A stretch of DNA of 64,000 nt from Tenodera sinensis. Lineage: Eukaryota > Arthropoda > Insecta > Mantodea > Mantidae. Under the pieces are notes generated by a model. The model was not told where the DNA came from. It did not search any database and worked only from the letters and a program-made list of their open reading frames with translations. The position numbers and the translations under genes are program-made. The DNA is taken from the NCBI GenBank assembly GCA_030765045.1, contig CM060964.1:317926628-317990627 (forward strand), in the 5' to 3' direction. Positions 45,625-56,608 of the stretch are shown here, piece after piece (positions within the stretch are counted from its first letter, which is position 1; every line of letters starts with the position of its first letter).

Positions 45625-46498
45625 ACTGGGTGTCCCAAAAAAACACCGACAACGCTTAGTATGTTGTGCGGGATGGCAAACTAGTTGGTTTTGAATTAGA
45701 AGCTCCTGCTGGAAATGCACGGTTTGGACGCTGGAGAGCATCGAAGTTTGAGAACGAACAGTTGTAACGATTTCTTAACAATCGTTTTGGTATCTTAATA
45801 CAGAAGGTATGCAACCCTTTAGTCACCTGTGTATAGGGATGAATGACCTTAGCATAATAACATTCTGCAGAAGCGTTAAATTCCTCCATAGAGTCCTTGG
45901 TGCGCATCCTACTGCGTTACTTGTGTAGTTTCCAGTACAGTAGCGTTTTTAACAACAGTGCGACACGTACCAATACACAGCTGCTGAAATGGCCAATTTG
46001 AGCACACTTTGATGTACATATGCGGATTCGCCCCTATTTCGCATATCCAAATCGATGGATTGGAAGAGGTGGGCCAGTTCCATGGCCACCACGGTCTCCA
46101 GATCTGACACCTCTCAACTATTTTCTGTGGAGTTGTATGAAGGGTATGATATATGGTACCCCTGTAACGTTAGCGGAGGACCTTATGACTCCAGTCCACA
46201 GAGCGATTGAAAATCTTCAAAGACACTCGCGTGTATTGAGTCACGTGTATAAGGCTCAGCACCACCGATATAGGCTCTGCAAGGACGTAGGAGGTAAAGA
46301 GTTGGAAGTTCGTTTGTGATATAAACAGTTCGATGTTGAGGTTATTGACAAAATGTGAACGCACACCCATCTCACACTTCCATGCGCTACAGCGCCCAAA
46401 CCGTGCATTTCCAACAGAGGTTCCGATTTCAGAATTGATCAGTTTGCCGTCCCGTACAACATACTAAGCGTTGTCGGTGTTTTTTTAGGACATCCTGC
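45625..46498 (+). mobile_element. Mariner-like element with ~110-bp terminal inverted repeats
   Basis: Left end GGGTGTCCCAAAAAAACACC; right end, reverse complemented, GGATGTCCTAAAAAAACACC. The inverted match continues with GACAACGCTTAGTATGTTGT, then GGAAATGCACGGTTTGG-type sequence, reaching about 45740 on the left and 46387 on the right. The interior is about 650 bp and carries only a transposase C-terminus, so this is a deletion derivative. Confidence 0.85.
46020..46319 (+). pseudogene. Mariner-like transposase C-terminus in the long-TIR element
   Basis: The reading frame contains PNRWIGRGGPVPWPPRSPDL, TPLNYFLW, GTPVTLAEDLMTPVHRAI and HVYKAQHHRYRLCKDVGG. The IGRGGPxxWPPRSPDLTPLDFFLW pattern is characteristic of insect mariner-like transposases. 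The residue aligned with the third catalytic Asp (PLD) is Asn (PLN), which should abolish activity. Upstream, the HTH and the first two catalytic residues are missing between the left TIR and about 45980. The downstream end reaches the right TIR. Confidence 0.8.
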
Positions 46499-46748
46499 GT
46501 GTAGCGTATGAAGTCCCTTAGCCGTCGAGCGATATTTCGTTGTATTCATTTTCATATTATTTTTCCTCTCTCTTTCATGCGCATATATAGAAATTGAATT
46601 ACATTTTTAGAAAATCTTACACAGTTAAAGTTTTCCTAATGAACAACACAAAAATGGGAAAATTATAACATAGCTGACCGGAAAAGGTATGCTGTGCCTT
46701 TTTATTGGTACAGTCCCCAAGAACTGGAAGTACTGTAATCAAAGAACA
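46499..46748 (-). other. Flank, possibly distal piggyBac-like sequence
   Basis: Lies between the mariner element and the SINE insertion. If the piggyBac-like remnant at 47085-47420 continued past the SINE it would run here on the minus strand, but I see no convincing motif. Confidence 0.3.
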
Positions 46749-47074
46749 CGCCTGTGGCGCGGAGGACCCGGGTTCGATCCCCGGTACCAGCATGTGGATT
46801 TTATCCCCTCTGGGAGGTCTGGCACGGGCTGCACTCAGCCTCGTTAGTCCCGGGGGGACCAATTGAGGAGCTACTTGATGGAAAAGTAGCGGCCCCAGGT
46901 CGTGAACCACATAACTGGCCGGGAGGGATCGGGACGCTGACCACGTCCCACCCTCCAGTACTGCACCCCACCAATGACGCCTGTAGTGAGCCGAGGTGAG
47001 GGACGCAGCGGCTGGGCGGTAAGGCTTGGCTCTTCATGGGCTGTTGTGGCGGGACGTAGTTTTTTTCTTAGCTT
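46749..47074 (+). mobile_element. tRNA-derived SINE (family S2) with 13-bp TSD
   Basis: Head GCCTGTGGCGCGGAGGACCC with B box GGGTTCGATCCCCGG. Body GGGCTGCACTCAGCCTCGTT, ACCAATTGAGGAGCTACTTG, CTGGCCGGGAGGGATCGG and GTACTGCACCCC. Tail GGGACGTAGTTTTTTTC. Target-site duplications GTAATCAAAGAAC flank it (46736-46748 and 47075-47087). The A box is shortened. The ORFs at 46617-47104 are this SINE read in several frames. Confidence 0.88.
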
Positions 47075-47084
47075 AGTAATCAAA

Positions 47085-47420
47085 GAACAACTTGAAAGCA
47101 TCACTTACTGATTCAGTTCTATTAGGTGTTCTTGTAAGTTACGGAAGCACTGCAATAACATTATTATGAACTGTTCAACCGTAGCCTTTGGTGGACTTCT
47201 GGACCAAGATATTCCGTTTTTACTTAAATAACTTTTATCAGTTGCTGTCTTACCAATATTACCTTCATCAGCACTGTTTTCTATTTCATCTGTTATTTCT
47301 TCTTCTACCTTTAACACATTCTCATTTTCTCATGATTCTCATTCATTGTCACTATTTAGTTCTTCACTATCTATCTTTTTGTATCATGAAAATTACTTCA
47401 CTAAGATGCTCTGCTTATTT
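47085..47420 (-). pseudogene. piggyBac-like transposase N-terminal fragment
   Basis: The minus ORF 47317-47105 contains TATDKSYLSKNGISWSRSPP, closely matching the acidic-tail/TDKxxLSKNGxxWSxxPP segment that precedes the catalytic domain in piggyBac-like (PGBD) transposases. Acidic sequence upstream (SEELNSDNE, to about 47400) fits the acidic N-terminus. Downstream, after a stop, SDAFKLFFDY fits the start of the DDE region, then the SINE interrupts. No catalytic Asp is present. Confidence 0.75.
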
Positions 47421-47631
47421 AGATCACATCTATCACGAAAATTGTTATAGTTTTACTTCTCTGGCACAAACACCACTTGTAACCTTTCAGATCAATGCCC
47501 AGTAATAAACTAAATGTAGTGAGACAAAACAACAATGACTGTTCATACTCCCAACAATGAACATACTGAAATGTTTATTAGACGGCATCATTATTTGCCA
47601 ATGGAATGAAGAGAAAGAAATTTTTGTACAC

Positions 47632-47830
47632 CAAGTGGGGTCAACAGAGACCCCACTACATAAAAATAAATATTATTTTCATCTTACTCAGTTAGTTATG
47701 TAACCAACACAAGATAAATAAGGTAACGAGTACATCCCACATTAAAAAAAACTGCCATAAAGTAAAACTGCCGATTTCACGTCAGAACAAGAAAAAAAGT
47801 AGCTTTGGGGTCTCAATTGACCCCACTTGA
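47632..47830. repeat. Two GGGGTC/GACCCC hairpins, likely piggyBac-type terminal repeats
   Basis: GTGGGGTCAACAGAGACCCC(AC) at 47635-47656 and TGGGGTCTCAATTGACCCCA at 47807-47826 each form a hairpin with 7-8 bp arms. They lie upstream of the piggyBac-like coding remnant. Such GGGTCAA-type sequence is common in terminal repeats of insect piggyBac-like elements. The exact end and a TTAA duplication were not established. Confidence 0.55.
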
Positions 47831-48595
47831 TACTCTGAAGATTAACATAGGTTCGATTGATTCCTGGTTTAGGTATCTCTACTTTAATAATGTAAGACTC
47901 GCGAGGTAAGAGTGCAATACATAGACAGAGTTCTGTAAAGAATGTTTAGGATTCAAAACACCATAAAGATGTTAACCACGGATTGCAACGATTAACGCCA
48001 AATAACCACTCTAGTTATAATGATTACAAGAAAATTTGCTTTGTTGCACCCTCCCCATGTGATCCAACTGCAGACGTGTGATCCAACACCGTCATAGTTC
48101 AATTTAGCCACGACCTTAATGCACGAAAACTTTTTGCTTTTACTTCGTGATTATACTCCTATGTTTTAATCGGTTTTTACTGGAAATCCCGAACAGTAGT
48201 AAGTAGAGTGTGTATTTCCTTTTCCGATTTGTTTTTGTTTATTTAAAGGTGGCCTTACGCTGCACGCTGGCGTTTAGAAGCGATTTCTTTTTGCAATATT
48301 CTGAATTTACACGAGCTGACGGAAATAGATGGCTGCAAACGTCGCCCAGGCCAGGCCTTGCCAGATCGGAGTTCAGCACGACGATGATTCATGGAGAAAA
48401 CTTGCTTCCTGTTAGCAGTTCCCTATATACATTCAGCGAACCTTGAACGAGTGTTACAAACTAGCGTCGAGTCGCTAAATCGGGGCGTTTTATTGTCACT
48501 TAAAGACCGAATCTTTTCAGTAGCGGCTAGCGATCTTCTGAAGCTTATAACTTTATAACGCCCCAATTTGGGTCGATGTTGATGTTTACCTGTTC
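47831..48595. other. Stretch without recognisable gene
   Basis: The 78-codon plus ORF at 48210-48446 shows no motif. Confidence 0.35.
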
Positions 48596-49401
48596 TTTTT
48601 ACTTTCTCTATTACGTATAGTAAGTAGGGGAAGTATGGTATTCGACCAAAAAGATCGATGTCGAGATTTCACCGGAAATATGTGCTTTGAGGCCCCTGAA
48701 TCCAAGAAAAACATCTTTAGAAAAATATCCGTGTATGTCTGTGTGTCTCTCTGTGAACAGCATAACTCAAAAACCAAAAGTCATTTGAGAACTAAAGTTG
48801 GTATTTATGTGTAATATCTTTCAAGGATGCGACACGAAGATTTTCAACAAAATTCCTCTACCCTAAACAACCTTGTACAGAGAACATTTTTAGAACATTT
48901 TGATTTTCTCAAAAATTGCTCTAGCAATTTTGATTAAAATGTCATGTTTAAGATATTTTATGGTAAATGAAATGTATTTGAATTTTCTTACTATACCATA
49001 TGTAATGCTGTTTACTCTTGATGACTTTTGCATAAGTCATAAACCGGAACAGATACACCAAATCTTACTATACAAAAAGTAGATCTCATTAAAATACATA
49101 ATTTATGTCCAAATGTGTTTTTTGTGGACTCAACCATTTCGGAGATATTCCTTGTTGTTTGTGCGAGTTCTGCAATACTTGGATATATTTTTCTGAGATG
49201 GACGTTCATTATTCAACTTTTTACCTCTTGACCTTGTAAAGAAAACGTAATTTGAAAGCCTTCAACTGACTATCGCTGAAAGTCTACTGTATTCCCATAT
49301 TCCCCTTGCATCTACAACAAAATAAGCAATAAGATAAATTACAAATGCTTAACTCGACTAACATGAAGAAGATAAAGAAATAAGAGTTTGTAGCGTGCAC
49401 T
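48596..49401 (-). mobile_element. Element A, copy 11 (near full length, minus)
   Basis: Opens TTTTTACTTTCTCTATTACG with hairpin partner AGTAAGTAGGGGAAGTATGG, then ATCGATGTCGAGATTTCACC. A weak GT tract (48733-48750). Family order to TTTGTAGCGTGCACTTC at the inverted 5' end. Confidence 0.85.
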
Positions 49402-49449
49402 TCTTAAACAATTTTCTAGCGCATGTGAGATTAGCAATAAACAAAGCAG

Positions 49450-49705
49450 CATCTGAGCCGGTTTTCCCTGGGTTATCCGGTATCCCCCACCATTCATTCC
49501 ACCAATTACTCCATAATCTTTCCTTGCATCCATTTCCCTTTTATATCCTCTCCTTCCTCATTCTCGACTTGATCAGACCGCATTAACCGCTGGGAGCGAC
49601 GCACTCAAGGCTCACCCTCATCATTGTATTCCACTCATGAGGCCTGTTGAGGACAGAATTGGGTGTGCAGCGGTCGGGCGGTTGACTTTGGCCCGGCATT
49701 CTATT
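49450..49705 (+). mobile_element. Headless SINE with mixed S1 and S2 body
   Basis: First part GAGCCGGTTTTCCCTGGGTT, ATCCGGTATCCCCCACCATT is S1-like. Second part TTGTATTCCACTCATGAGGC, GGTGTGCAGCGGTCGGGCGG is S2-like. No tRNA head. Confidence 0.65.
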
Positions 49706-49806
49706 TATATCTATAACGAAATGTGTAATGTAGCTTTTTTCTGCAAAGATTTATCTAGATTAGAATTAAGCACATAGCAAAACAAACATTCGTAATAATA
49801 AATTGT

Positions 49807-49975
49807 ATACCAGCTTGTATCCCGCGCTGCACACACTAGCCTGGCTTCTCTTACAAGCAGAACAAAGTTCACACACGCCACTAATTGAATTTACCCCAGG
49901 GCGTTCTGCAGCTCTTTTAACGCACGAAGAGTTATCCACTTACCCCAATGCCTGGTAAAGTGAGTCACCTGGTAT
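49807..49975 (+). mobile_element. Foldback element D, right arm only
   Basis: Six bases of the left terminus (TACCAG) join directly to the right arm: CACACTAGCCTGGCTTCTCT, TTTAACGCACGAAGAGTTAT, CCACTTACCCCAATGCCTGG, ending AGTCACCTGGTA. Confidence 0.75.
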
Positions 49976-50539
49976 ATGAAGAATAGTGTGACATGAATAT
50001 AAAGTTAATTTTTTACATTAATAATTAAATTATAAGGGACATATTTGAGCATGGAGTGTGGTGCATATGTTAAACATAGAATTTTTAAACCAGTTTGAAC
50101 AAGATGAACGATGGCGAATAAGAAGTAGTGATTTTGGAATTGATTTTTAAAGAGGTTTAGGCATGTTTAGTTGGCAACACTGCCTTGAACGTCTGAGGGG
50201 GACTTTTTTTTTTTTTTTTCAGAGCATAAAACATTTGCCCCCACGAAAACTGTTCAGATTAAGTTAATGACCCAGGTTCCGTGCAAAGCACTTCTATCTT
50301 AACCACTTCTACTTCCTCGTTCTTTTCCTTCTAAGTTAACGTTCCACTTTCTTGTTATGTTTTCCCTGAAAGTTCAAAGTTCATTCCTACATCCTGTAAA
50401 CTTCCATGCCGAGATTTGAATTTAAGGAGACCTAGTGAAATGGTATGAGGGTCTATAAATATTTATTTTAAGAAAAACTGAATTGCCACTTTGAGATCTT
50501 CTCATTCCTTCTTTTTTCTGTAAGATCTAGGTCATATAG
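49976..50539. other. Stretch without recognisable gene
   Basis: Contains a poly-T run of 16 bases at 50204-50219. Otherwise nothing recognised. Confidence 0.4.
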
Positions 50540-50778
50540 ACCGTTTTGCCTTTGGAACAATGGTTTCCACTCGTTTACTACTAGTGTGAATCTTTGGGTC
50601 GTCTTTATACTCAGAACCACATTCATATTATCTTTAATACTTCCAGACTTTAGGGAGAATAGGTAATATAATCCTGCCTAAAGAAAAACTCCTACCCTCC
50701 AACCGGAAATCGAGCCCCGAACCTCTAGATGTGGAAGCTATAATACTAAATACCAGATCACGGAGTAGTCCCTAATAA
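50540..50778 (-). mobile_element. tRNA-derived SINE
   Basis: Minus strand from 50778: GACTACTCCGTGATCTGGTA in the A-box position, B box GGGGCTCGATTTCCGG, then a body with GGAGGGTAGGAGTTTTTCTT. Differs in sequence from S1-S4. Confidence 0.6.
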
Positions 50779-51308
50779 CCTGAAGTTGAACTCAAACGTG
50801 TACGCAATAAAATAAATAATTAAAAAACTTCGTTTATTCTTTTTCAACACGGTTTAATAATGCCTATGTTTCTACAACTCTAACGGTGTGAAAATGTCGC
50901 ATTTTACACAGAAAAATGATGAACATTTATACAAATAACGAAATAACAATGAGATACAGCTTCAAATGACAAACACGCGAATTCCAATAACGGAAATTGT
51001 TTTTCCAATACCAAGTCTCGCGTTGTTTAGATCTGATATTAATTGATTCCCATTAGTTAAATATAAATTACAACTGTTTTCATATACATCATGGTTTCAC
51101 AATACACGAAATTTAGAAACTTCAAATTTAATGAAGAGGAGTCACACTTAAACAGAATCCAATGTAGGAATAAAAGAAATCCTGATTGAGAATGAGGAGA
51201 ATTTCGTGAAAATGTTTCTATCGTCTCACTAAAAGATGGTGATCATATAGTTTTATGCTACAATGTGGACAGAAGTTGAGGGAGCTTATAGTGGTTACTG
51301 TAAAATAG
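50779..51308. other. Stretch without recognisable gene
   Basis: AT-rich flank of the trinucleotide array. Confidence 0.4.
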
Positions 51309-51945
<637 letters not shown>

Positions 51946-51984
51946 GTAAATGATCGTAGCTATCACTCACACATATACATAAAA

Positions 51985-52120
51985 GACTTCTAATAACCCT
52001 TTTCTGGGGCTTTGGGAGCTTAAAATGTGTATTTTGGATGAAACCTCGGTATCAAATTTTTGGGTTAAACACAATATTTATTCTTCATATTTTAGGTAAG
52101 TAGTAGATAAAGTGAATATA
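51985..52120 (+). mobile_element. Element A, 3' terminal fragment
   Basis: GCTTAAAATGTGTATTTTGG, AACCTCGGTATCAAATTTTT and AAGTAGTAGATAAAGTGA match the family's 3' end, about 40 bases after the ATT array. Confidence 0.65.
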
Positions 52121-52159
52121 TTTTTCTTCTTGGTATTCCATCCTCTTTATAGTACTTGC

Positions 52160-52440
52160 AGCCCAAAGGGCCAGTAAAGGATTAAGCAATTTTGGGTGAT
52201 AACACACCCAGGATGGGTGATAACCCAGTGTTTTGTATAGTATGAGAAGAAAGAAATGGAATGTAGTGATGAAAGAGATGATAGGGAAGTTTGCGGATCA
52301 AATTATCCAGCACAGCATTTGCCTAGCACTGAGAAAAACTGTGAAAATACCTTCGGTCAGGTTGCTCGACCCCAGGGGTTTGAACCCGGATCCTCACGAA
52401 TGCGAGTCACTCACATTACTGCGTTGCCATTTCCCATGAG
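52160..52440 (-). mobile_element. tRNA-derived SINE (S3-like)
   Basis: Minus strand from 52440: ATGGCAACGCAGTAATGTGA as A-box region, B box GGGTTCAAACCCC, then body TCGAGCAACCTGACCGAAGG. Head resembles the S3 copies. Confidence 0.65.
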
Positions 52441-52751
52441 TTAAAATAAAGTTAAAAGAAACGTAGGTCGGTCTTCGCGATGTAAAATCCTAGTTCAACA
52501 ATAGCAAGATATAATTTACTGTGCCCAAAACTGCACACGAAGTTTGAGCGCTTGTATTATATGGTAATTCTAGATGGCAGAGTGAAAAGGTTTGCCTATA
52601 CTCACAGGCGGAGTGCCAGCTAGACTCCATCCATCCTTTGATTTACTGATATTACTTCCACGTAAACGACGGTCCACAGGGAAAATAAAGATGGAGAATA
52701 TAATCAAGAAGCTTAATAAAAATATTTGACCCATTAGTTAACATACCTACT
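52441..52751. other. Stretch without recognisable gene
   Basis: Nothing recognised. Confidence 0.4.
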
Positions 52752-53275
52752 ACCGAGCGAGGTGGTGCCGCGGTAATGTGTGCAACTCACATTCGAGAGG
52801 TCCTTGTTTCGATTCGTGGCTGTCACCCAATCTGACACAAGGGTTTTTTTATGATTTTCTCGTTGGTAGGCAAATTCTGGGGTGGTTCATGCTTCTCATT
52901 TCCTGCACCTATCATTTCCTTCATGTCGTTTGTTTCAAGGTTGCAGGACCAGGCGACAGTGTTCAGTGCGTCGCGGCAGGACTTAAGTTGTGCTTTGTTC
53001 ATATTTCTTCCTGGTGTTGGTTAGGACTGCTGGATTAGAACCCGCCTCAGGATGCTCTTGAGTGCAAACTCCTTCAGGAAACGCCCCTGCCGGGAGATTA
53101 GGAGATTGTTAGTGGGCTTGGGCAGCGTCATATGCATTGGGGAGTCCGTCTATACTTGTGCCACCCTTGGGGTCTCTTCCCTCCTCCGTCCCTCCCTGAG
53201 TCTCGGTAAACCCCAAAGTGGTGAAAGGCCTACGTGTGGTACTCTGACCCGGTTTGCTGGGGTCTCTGGTGAGTA
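52752..53275 (+). mobile_element. Long tRNA-derived SINE (family S3), ~525 bp
   Basis: Head ACCGAGCGAGGTGGTGCCGC, GGTAATGTG and B-box-like TGTTTCGATTCGTGGC. The body includes TTTTATGATTTTCTCGTTGG and GGCGACAGTGTTCAGTGCGT. A GC-rich end with CGGTAAACCCCAAAGTGGTG follows. The 86- and 107-codon ORFs here are inside the SINE. Confidence 0.75.
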
Positions 53276-53625
53276 TGTATTTTTATCATACCTATCTGTG
53301 CTAAGTTTGATTGTTTATACAAGTGTTATACAAGTACTTTCTTTGTTGTTATTTCGAAATCCAAGCTTAAGTTGATAACTTAGTGCGCGGATGCCATATT
53401 GCTAACAGATCTAAATGCACCCTCAAAATAATCTGTGGTTGGTGGTTAAACTCTGTACAACTGTTACACATTTCAATTATTATTAAGAGCGTAAAATACT
53501 AATTATTTTGGCAAATTATATTCATTCGTTGTGTACTGAAACCATCAGACACTTGCAGCAGCAACAAACTACTAACACAGATAAAAGAATTAAGTACATT
53601 TGGATTTAAATTGCAGGTAAAGTAC
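53276..53625. other. Stretch without recognisable gene
   Basis: AT-rich; nothing recognised. Confidence 0.4.
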
Positions 53626-54050
53626 GGTGACGCCGGACCACGGCAGTGGTAACACAACAAAGGACGGCCGGTGTCGGATTGCCCACCACATTGGCGCGGT
53701 GCGTAACAAAGGCGCTCAAGGTTAAGCTACATCAACAAAGTGGTAACACAAAGGGTTTTCCAGAGCATTCGAGAAGTGTCCGCAGCCGGCTTGTTTGTAG
53801 AAGTTCAAGAAAGATCTGGCTACGTCACCGCCGGTATAAAGCATATGGAGCGTGGGAAGGTTGGCAGTTTTTGAATCGGTCAGTGTGTCAGTGAGTGCGA
53901 GACAGACGTGAAAGATACGTCGAAGTAAAAAAGTTTTCACGAGTGTTGAATGATTGTATAGTTAATGTTTGAGTGGCAGAAAAAGTGAAGATATATAGTG
54001 AAAATATCGAGTCAAAGCTACGAGAAGAAAACAGTTGGGAGTGTAATGTC
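53626..54050 (+). mobile_element. LTR-like segment, copy 2
   Basis: Begins GGTGACGCCGGACCACGG and follows the order of 29854-30470: GGGTTTTCCAGAGCATTCGA, GAAAGATCTGGCTACGTCAC, CGCCGGTATAAAGCATATGG (TATA-like), TGTGTCAGTGAGTGCGAG, then CGAGTGTTGAATGATTGTAT. It ends beside a mariner remnant. Confidence 0.5.
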
Positions 54051-54064
54051 ACCATAGTCTGTAG

Positions 54065-54311
54065 ACTGGATTTACGTCAGTAGACCTATCACCTTGCGAT
54101 TTTTGTTTATGGGGAACATTAAAAAATAAAATGTAAACATCAAATTGCCACACCTTAGAAGAATTGAAGGGCAAAATCAGAAATACTGGCAATCGGTTAA
54201 TGTTAACTTTCGCGAGTAAACCAGGATTCTTGTCGGAGATATAGGGAATGTGTCTGCATTGAAGGCCATCAATGTCAAATCTATTGTGCTGCAGGTAAGC
54301 CTAATGTAAGT
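54065..54311 (+). pseudogene. Mariner-like transposase C-terminal fragment with right TIR
   Basis: The plus frame reads VDLSPCDFCLWGTLKN, the same block as at 44478-44711 (PDLCPCDFYLWGTLKN), with the third catalytic Asp kept. LPHLRRIEGQNQKYW and INVKSIVLQ follow after a stop and match the C-terminal tail. The right TIR GTAAGCCTAATGTAAGTT ends at 54311. The left end is missing; the fragment abuts the LTR-like segment. Confidence 0.75.
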
Positions 54312-54425
54312 TAGTACAATAGTTAGTGTTCCGTAGCAATGACTTGCCGGTCGTTTACGTGTAACTGTGGCGGACAGCGGCCGGCCAGGTACCACCCCGG
54401 GACGGTCCTGCCGATCTACGATTAG
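54312..54425 (+). repeat. GC-rich module shared with 44190-44319
   Basis: GTACAATAGTTAGTGTTCCG, GACTTGCCGGTCGTTTACGT, GTAACTGTGGCGGACA and CGGGACGGTCCTGCCGATCT, directly after the transposon end. Confidence 0.75.
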
Positions 54426-54790
54426 CATTCCAGGATAAAAATCAACGCGGGATTAAAATAATAGTCAATAGAAGTACTATGGAGCCAGGAAAAAAGTTCA
54501 ATTATGTAGATTTTAATATCTCATACAGCTAGATAAAGCACATCAACATAAGGGGTCAGAAATTTCAAAAACTGTGTAAGACAATAAGAAGTTTGGGAAA
54601 CAAAACAAAACAGAAAACGTGATTGAACTTTTAGAAAGTAATGTCAGTCCCATCAATAACATAAGGGTGTGAAAATTGGGTATTACATATGAAAAATAGG
54701 GGAGGAATCGTAGCTGACACATTAAATGTCTTACCCTTACACTGTCCCAAATACAAGAGGATATGAATTTCACTTATTTGATCTAACATA
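54426..54790. other. Stretch without recognisable gene
   Basis: Nothing recognised. Confidence 0.4.
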
Positions 54791-55460
54791 AAACAGAACG
54801 TTGTGCAGTCACATGACTTTTTCTCTTGTACAAACTATGTATTCTTACAAACACTATTCCTCGGTATACTTCATGTTAGTCGAGATAAACGTCTGCAGAG
54901 ATTGTCTTATTGGATATTTCCTTGTAGGTACAATGAGAAGAAGGGAATACAGTAGGGTTTAAGTAATAGTTAAATTTTTAGACAGCTTTTCACTATGTAG
55001 TGCCTTTGAAATTCTGTTCTCTATGCATGGCGAAGAGACAAAAGCAAATGACTTGCTATTTCAGAAAAATATTAATTATTTGAAAATTCATACCAATATT
55101 GGAAATGGTTCGCTACACAAAAGGAATGCATTTGACATAAATAGTGTGCTTTAGCGAGATCTTCATTTTTGTATTGTAAGATTTTGTTTATCTCTTAAGG
55201 TTTAGCACTGTAAAAGTCATTCGGACTTAAGAGGATACTATCAAAAAATTTAAGATTTACATTTTATGTCACGAACATATTTTAAACATGAGGTATATTA
55301 GTCAAAATCGTTAAAGCCGTTGTTGAAAAGCTCAATATTTTGGAGAGCTTTTCATGTAAACAATAGTTTAGGGTGAGGGAATTTTATTGGAAAACTTCGT
55401 TTGGCATTCTTGGAAGACGCTGAACCTAAATACCAAGTTTGGCACTTAAGCGACTATTAT
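54791..55460 (+). mobile_element. Element A, copy 12 (3' end replaced by a SINE)
   Basis: Starts ACGTTGTGCAGTCACATGAC, TTTTTCTCTTGTACAAACTA. Family order to ATACCAAGTTTGGCACTTAA, then breaks at a GC-rich insertion. The rest of the 3' end is not found beyond the insertion in this orientation. Confidence 0.75.
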
Positions 55461-55673
55461 GGGGTATGAGGAAAACGCGGGAGATGCCTCGCGCACCCCG
55501 ACTAACTCATGTCTATTATGTCTGCCACATGCAGGAAGCAGGGATGAAGTGAGGGAACCACAGGGTGCCACAGGGTCACAGATAGACAGGCGACAGAGGT
55601 GCGCGGAAATCCCTAACAAGAGTTGAGATATCTTCATTGCGGCACCAGGCCTCGCCGAGCAGCCACCACTTTG
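55461..55673 (-). mobile_element. SINE-like GC-rich insertion
   Basis: Minus strand from 55673: GCTCGGCGAGGCCTGGTGCC, GCAATGAAGATATCTCAACT resembles a degenerate S3 head (compare GAGCGAGGTGGTGCCGCGGT at 52757). A B box is not clear. Confidence 0.45.
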
Positions 55674-55727
55674 TGTGCATGTGTGTCAGCCTGTCAGTTC
55701 GTCAGGCTGTGGACAGCATAACTCAAA
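55674..55727 (-). mobile_element. Element A, small fragment at the CA site (minus)
   Basis: GTGTGCATGTGTGTCAGCCT and TGTGGACAGCATAACTCAA are the minus-strand sequence around the CA site, joined directly to the 5' end of copy 13. Confidence 0.7.
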
Positions 55728-56608
55728 AATCTGATGTGTTGCACTCACATGACTTTCTCTACTTTTGTACTACCCATTCCTACTAACTCTTATTCCTATA
55801 TCTTCTTCGTGTTAGTTGAGATAAAAAATTGTACAAATTATCTTATTGCTTATTTCCTTGTAGGTACAAGGGGAATATTAGAATACAGTAGACTTTGAGC
55901 GATAGACAATATTTTAAAGCTTTGAGATTCCGTTCTCTTTGCAAGCTTAACATATAACAACGATGACATGAACAACATGAACAACGATCATCCATTTCAC
56001 GAAAGTTCTAAGTTTTCCAAAACTGACACAAAACAAGGAATATCTCCGAAATGGTTCACCCTACAAGAAAATGTATTCCGACACAAATTGTGTATTTTAA
56101 CAAGATCTACATTTTTGTATAGTATGATTTGGTCCATCTCTAACGGTTTACCAGTTATGCAAAAGTCGTCCAGAGTAAATACGACTACAGGGTCTATAGC
56201 CAGAAAATTCAACATATGCATTTCATTTGTCATAAAAATATCTCAAACATATGACACTTTAATCAAAATCGTTAGAGCCATTTTCAAGAAAATAAAAATT
56301 TTCGAAAAATCTTCCATATAAAGGGTACTTTAGAGTGGGGCTATTTTCTTCAAAATCTTCGTGTCGCATCCTTGAAAGACATTAAACTTAAATACTAACT
56401 TTGGTTTTTAACCGACTTTTCGTTTTTGAGTTATGCTGTCCACAGACACACAGACACACAGGCACACACAAACACACAGGGCTTTTTCTAAAAATGCTTT
56501 TTTTTGGATTCAGGGGGTCTCAAAACATATATTTCCGGTGAAATCTCGACATCGAATTTTTGGGTGGAATACAACACTTCTCCTGCTTACCAATAGAGAA
56601 AGTAAAAA
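55728..56608 (+). mobile_element. Element A, copy 13 (full length, best preserved)
   Basis: Starts ATCTGATGTGTTGCACTCAC, ATGACTTTCTCTACTTTTGT and keeps every family landmark: CCGAAATGGTTCACCCTACA, GGTTTACCAGTTATGCAAAA, AATCAAAATCGTTAGAGCCA, TCTTCGTGTCGCATCCTTGA, ACCGACTTTTCGTTTTTGAG, a short CA tract (56438-56479), ATATTTCCGGTGAAATCTCG and ATAGAGAAAGTAAAAACG. The 3' hairpin is partly deleted. Reference copy for the family in this window. Confidence 0.9.

Noticed and set aside
45401..45907. Minus ORFs at the left end of the mariner element as transposase
   Set aside because: They read through the inverted repeat and show no transposase motif; the recognisable part is on the plus strand at 46020-46319.
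46617..47104. Overlapping ORFs suggesting a proline-rich protein
   Set aside because: They coincide with the S2 SINE bounded by a 13-bp target duplication.
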